Assembly: GCA_037126765.1 (NCBI GenBank) | Contig: JBBCBC010000012.1 | Coordinates: 3,968,001 to 4,032,000, forward strand | Length of the DNA stretch: 64,000 nucleotides | Reading direction: 5' to 3' | Source: Stenogyne calaminthoides | Taxonomy: Eukaryota > Streptophyta > Magnoliopsida > Lamiales > Lamiaceae | Shown here: piece after piece, positions 60,990-64,000 of the stretch | Position numbering within the stretch: position 1 is the stretch's first letter | How the letters are laid out: every line of letters begins with the position of its first letter | The notes under the pieces: model-generated | Databases searched by the model: none | What the model saw: the letters and a program-made list of their open reading frames with translations, nothing else | What the model was told of the DNA's origin: nothing | Translations under genes and position numbers: made by a program

Positions 60990-62198
60990 ACAGTCTACCA
61001 GATGGATGTGAAAAGTGCATTTCTGAATGGAGTGCTTAAGGAAGAGGCTTATGTGGAACAACCTCCTGGCTTCTGTCAGAATGACCAAGTTTACAGGCTC
61101 AGAAAAGCCTTGTATGGTTTGAAGCAAACACATAGAGAATGGTATGATACACTTTCTCAATTTCTTACTGACCATGGTTTTACTAAAGGAACTGTTGATA
61201 GAACCTTGTTCAGGATAGAAGATGGGAAGGATATCTTACTAGTTCAGATTTATGTGGATGACATCATATTTGGTTCTCCAAATCATCAGACGTGTGAGAA
61301 GTTTTCTGCCCTAATGAAAGGAAAGTTTGAGATGTCAATGATGGGGGAGATGAATTTCTTTCTAGGACTTCAGGTGAAACAATCTAAAGAAGGTATATTC
61401 ATCAATCAGGCAAAATACACCAGAGATCTGATTGCTAAGTATGGTGTACAGAATTGCAATGCAGTTAGAATTCCTATGAATACTAACTACAAGATGGATC
61501 CTGATCCTGAAGGCAGATCAGTTAATCACACTGATTATAGAGGGATCATTGGATCACTGCTTTATCTCACAACAAGTAGGCCTGATATTACTTTTGTTGT
61601 TGGGATATGTGCAAGATACTAAGCTAATCCTAAAGCTAGTCACATGGAAGCTGCCAAAAAGATTCTGAGATATCTTAAAGGCACAGTGAATAGAGGATTA
61701 TGGTATCCAGCTGATGATAACCTTGAATTAACTGGATATTCAAATGCTGATTATGGTGGCTGTAGAATTGATAGGAAATCTACTACAGGAACTTGTCAAT
61801 TTCTTGGAAGCAAACTGAAATCATAGTTTTCAAAGAAACAAACTTCAGTAGCAACTAGTACCACTGAAGCTGAATACATGGCTGCAGGAAGTTGTTGTGC
61901 ACAGATTCTTTGGCTCAGACAACAATTGAGGGATTATAAGATTGAAGCCAATGAAGTAACTATATTTTGTGATAATAATAGTGTAATTTCTATTACACAA
62001 AATCCGGTATTGCACACCAGATGCAAGCATGTTGATATTAGACATCACTTCATCAGAGATCATGTTAAGAAGAAGGATATCAGAATGGAGAAAATCCATA
62101 CTGATAAACAGAAAGCTGATATTTTGACAAAACCTTTGGCTGAGTCAAGATTTCAGGAACTATCAGTTGAATTGGGAATGTTGGATCCAGGTGAGTAA

Positions 62199-62679
62199 AT
62201 TAATCTGAAAAATTGAAGGTTTTCAGATACATGAAGTTTTTCAGTAAAACTGAAAACTCAGGACAAATGATCTTCAGTTTGAGTACTGACATTCAGGATT
62301 TTCGATCAGTAAGGACAAACTCACTGAACGTTGTCAAGGTTAATATTCAGTAAGGCTGAAAGAGAACCAGCCTGAACTAATATTAACTCATGCATTTAAT
62401 TCACCGCATTTATTTCACTAAAAGATTACTCAATAATCATTTAAAATAAATACATAATGCCTGAACATTTGGGCGGGACGTTTCGGATTCGAGAAAGTCA
62501 ACAGTCCGCAGATGACTTTATTGAAAACTGTGCTTAATCACCTTTTTGTGTAACTGCTTACTGCAAGTTAGTCAAATAAAGCCAGATTACTACCCTTATG
62601 CTTAATGACAAAACCTACTCTCAATCTGGACCATCAATTTTCTGATAATGATCTCAACCGTTCATTTTCGAAACTCCTC
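62199..62679 (+). other. Post-pol spacer of element D
   Basis: Non-coding AT-rich DNA with CAGT/ACTGA-rich repeats between the pol stop and the third-ORF promoter. It occupies the same place as 14268-14700 in B and 35269-35805 in C but is not alignable by eye. Confidence 0.6.
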
Positions 62680-62686
62680 TATAAAA
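62680..62686 (+). promoter_or_regulatory. TATA box of element D's third ORF
   Basis: TATAAAA in the context CTCCTCTATAAAACC, 98 nt upstream of the ATG at 62778. An upstream in-frame ATG at 62715 lies at the expected transcription start and is less likely to be used. Confidence 0.6.
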
Positions 62687-62777
62687 CCAAATTGTCGCTA
62701 AGAAACTGTTCATTTTGCATACAAACTTCTTCGTCTTCAAAATTCCCTACAAAACATTCCTTTCCACAAAATCAAGA

Positions 62778-63940
62778 ATGACTCCACCCTCAATCTTCAC
62801 GAAGTTAGCCATTTCAAATAAACCTTACTACGAAAATGTTGTATCTTTCGAGGGGACAGACAACGAAGCTCATGAAGAAGAGGCTCTGCACATGATCCGT
62901 CTTGCAAAACTTACATACTTGGTTGGAAATAAACCAGAGGCGGAGTGGAATCAAGAGTACTTGAGTTTATTTCAAATCTTGTGGTAGATGATGATGGGTG
63001 CATGAATTCGAGTATCACTGTTACTCAACTCTCAGATAGCTCTCAATATGTTAAAGTTATTAGGGATCTTTACATTATTCCTAAAAACTTGAATGAGGTT
63101 TTTGAGTTAAATGCTGTTGGGGAAGATCCTACTCTTTATATGATTGGGAAAGAGCATGAGTATTTGAACAGAATTGTAGAAAAGCCTATCAAGTTTGAAG
63201 CTACTCTTAACAAAAAGTTTTTGAAATAGAAGTATATTGTGCTGCTGGATATTGTGTCCAAATGCCTTATGAGCGGGTCTGGCAGTTTGGAACAAATTAG
63301 CAAACCAAAGTTGAGATTGATGGCTGGCATTGAGGATTCTCCTCGAGTCGATTTCAACTGGCTACAATTCTTGATCAAGATCATCAGTGATCAAACGAAG
63401 CACATATCCAAAGAAGGTGAGTCTATTGTGGTGAAAGGCAAAGTGTTGCATGCCACAAAGATTGCATACATCCTTGAAACTGCCAGAGATGACAAGGATA
63501 CCTTCGCTCCAACAACTGGATTCCCCACTTCAAGGATCATGTCCAGACATCCATCGAAGAGAGCCTTGAAGAAGAAGAAAGAAAAACCTGATGAATCTCA
63601 GAAAGAGATAGTCGTGGAAGAATCTGAGGGGAAACAAACATCTGCTCCTGAGCAAGTTCAAACCAAAAAGACCAGGAGAGAATCAGCAAAAGCCTCTAAG
63701 CTTGTTTCTGAAGAAGAGAAGAAAGCTAGATCTCAGGCTCTTCTGAAAGTGAAGAGAGAGACGGGAGAAAGGATGAAGAAGAAGGCCTTGGCTCCACAAT
63801 AAAAGAGGAGAAGGCTGAAAACGATTGCTGAGAAAGAAGCCGATGAAGCTGAGCAAGAGGGTACTCAGACTAAGGCTCATGTTGGTTTGAAATCACCACT
63901 ACAAGTGCTAGCTCAGGTGGTAAAAACCATTGGAGAAAAA
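62778..63940 (+). pseudogene. Element D third ORF ('envelope-like' position), disrupted
   Basis: The ATG at 62778 opens MTPPSIFTKLAISNKPYYEN. A frameshift near 62940 moves to the frame 62945-63229. A TAG at 63227 and a TAA at 63800 interrupt a frame that otherwise continues past 63880. The block 63230-63480 (LLDIVSKC, FNWLQFLI, VVKGKVLHATKIAYI) matches element B's third ORF at 15600-15850. The C-terminal part is lysine-rich (KRALKKKKEK, about 63559), possibly a nuclear-localisation signal, and then charged and helical. No signal peptide or membrane segment is evident. It sits behind its own TATA box. Function unknown. Confidence 0.72.
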
Positions 63941-64000
63941 TGTTGGAATTTAGAGGCACGTAAAACACGTAATCACATGCGCAGGGGAAATTAAAGTTCA
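63941..64000 (+). repeat. Possible start of another LTR at the window edge
   Basis: TGTTGGAATTTAGAGGCACG begins at 63941 right after a run of A and interrupts the third ORF's helical region. TGTTGGAATT is a common Copia LTR start. Sixty bases are too few to decide. Confidence 0.3.

Larger units (their letters stand above)
39671..62198 (+). pseudogene. Element D gag-pol polyprotein, split by F/G and by E
   Basis: The ATG at 39671 (MSSKKLHMFSVENYDLW) opens Gag. A frameshift near 40215 moves to frame 40231-40992. That frame holds an intact zinc knuckle CYNCKKKGHFQYDC (about 40660) and acidic/serine-rich tails. Solo LTR F interrupts at 40993. Gag resumes at 45838 with a helical region and a basic proline-rich tail ending WVPKV-stop (46891). 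Pol follows: protease YLDSGCSRHMT (about 46985), the clean frame 47173-48591 with integrase (GTEFIN, about 47768), and a frameshift near 48500. RT is cut at 49147 by Gypsy E and resumes at 60995 (YQMDVKSAFLNG), with YVDDIIFGS (about 61252). RNase H ends with LGMLDPGE at 62198. Stops at 61621 and 61826 fall where relatives have CAG and TGG. Confidence 0.92.
37682..64000 (+). mobile_element. Element D: Sirevirus-like Copia, runs past the right edge
   Basis: Starts TGTTTGGAGATGAAG at 37682 within element C (preceding 5 bp TCTTA). Layout: 5' LTR, primer site, gag (cut by F and G), pol (cut by E), promoter and third ORF up to the edge. The 3' LTR is not in the window. Its LTR shares family features with element G (TGTT.GGAGATGAA start, GATTAGATCCCAAAACCC, CCGGGACCAACA end) but little with B/C. 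Its proteins are recognisable relatives of B/C. Confidence 0.9.

Noticed and set aside
1..64000. tRNA, rRNA or small-RNA genes
   Set aside because: No cloverleaf or rRNA-like segment was recognised; strings matching the tRNA 3' end are primer-binding sites beside LTRs.

Overview
The window is nuclear DNA from a flowering plant, probably a eudicot. It is AT-rich, consists almost entirely of LTR retrotransposons inserted into one another, and contains a short run of the plant telomere unit CCCTAAA. I found no convincing host gene, tRNA, rRNA or CRISPR array.

Layout. 1-1105 is an antisense LTR fragment. 1106-3539 is intergenic sequence with small repeats. Element A, an Angela-like Copia, starts at 3540 (5' LTR 3540-5399, gag-pol 21456-25382, 3' LTR cut off at 25846). 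Element B, a Sirevirus-like Copia (5442-20048, duplicated site TGTAA), is inserted just after A's primer-binding site. Element C, from the same broad family as B, is inserted in A's 3' LTR at 25847. C is broken by a solo A-type LTR (32168-34026, AAGAG), an antisense solo B/C-type LTR (35997-37548, GTTAT) and element D. D (37682 to beyond the right edge) is another Sirevirus-like Copia. D's gag is interrupted by solo LTR F (40993-45832, ACTAG), which itself contains G, a young non-coding element (42128-45751). D's reverse transcriptase is split by E, a Tat-like Gypsy element (49148-60989, ACAGT). The deepest chain is A > C > D > F > G.

Working parts. A, B, C and D each carry Copia gag, protease, integrase, reverse transcriptase and RNase H. 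B, C and D also have, or lead into, a third gene after pol, the position of the Sirevirus 'envelope-like' ORF. It has its own TATA box (C, D) and a leader intron (B, C). E carries Gypsy gag-pol in the order protease, RT, RNase H, second RNase H, integrase. On the opposite strand E carries a spliced accessory gene with its own TATA box and three predicted introns, plus a truncated second copy of that antisense unit. Every coding region is broken by stops or frameshifts.

Two kinds of damage differ. In C, D and E many stops look like C-to-T or G-to-A decay of CAG, CAA, CGA or TGG codons. In much of 3.5-14 kb and 18.5-20 kb, CAG/CTG sites of the related copies are replaced by CG-containing strings, in alternation with clean blocks. 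Methylated TE decay does not do this; systematic long-read base-calling error at methylated CHG sites fits better, so element B may be more intact than it looks.
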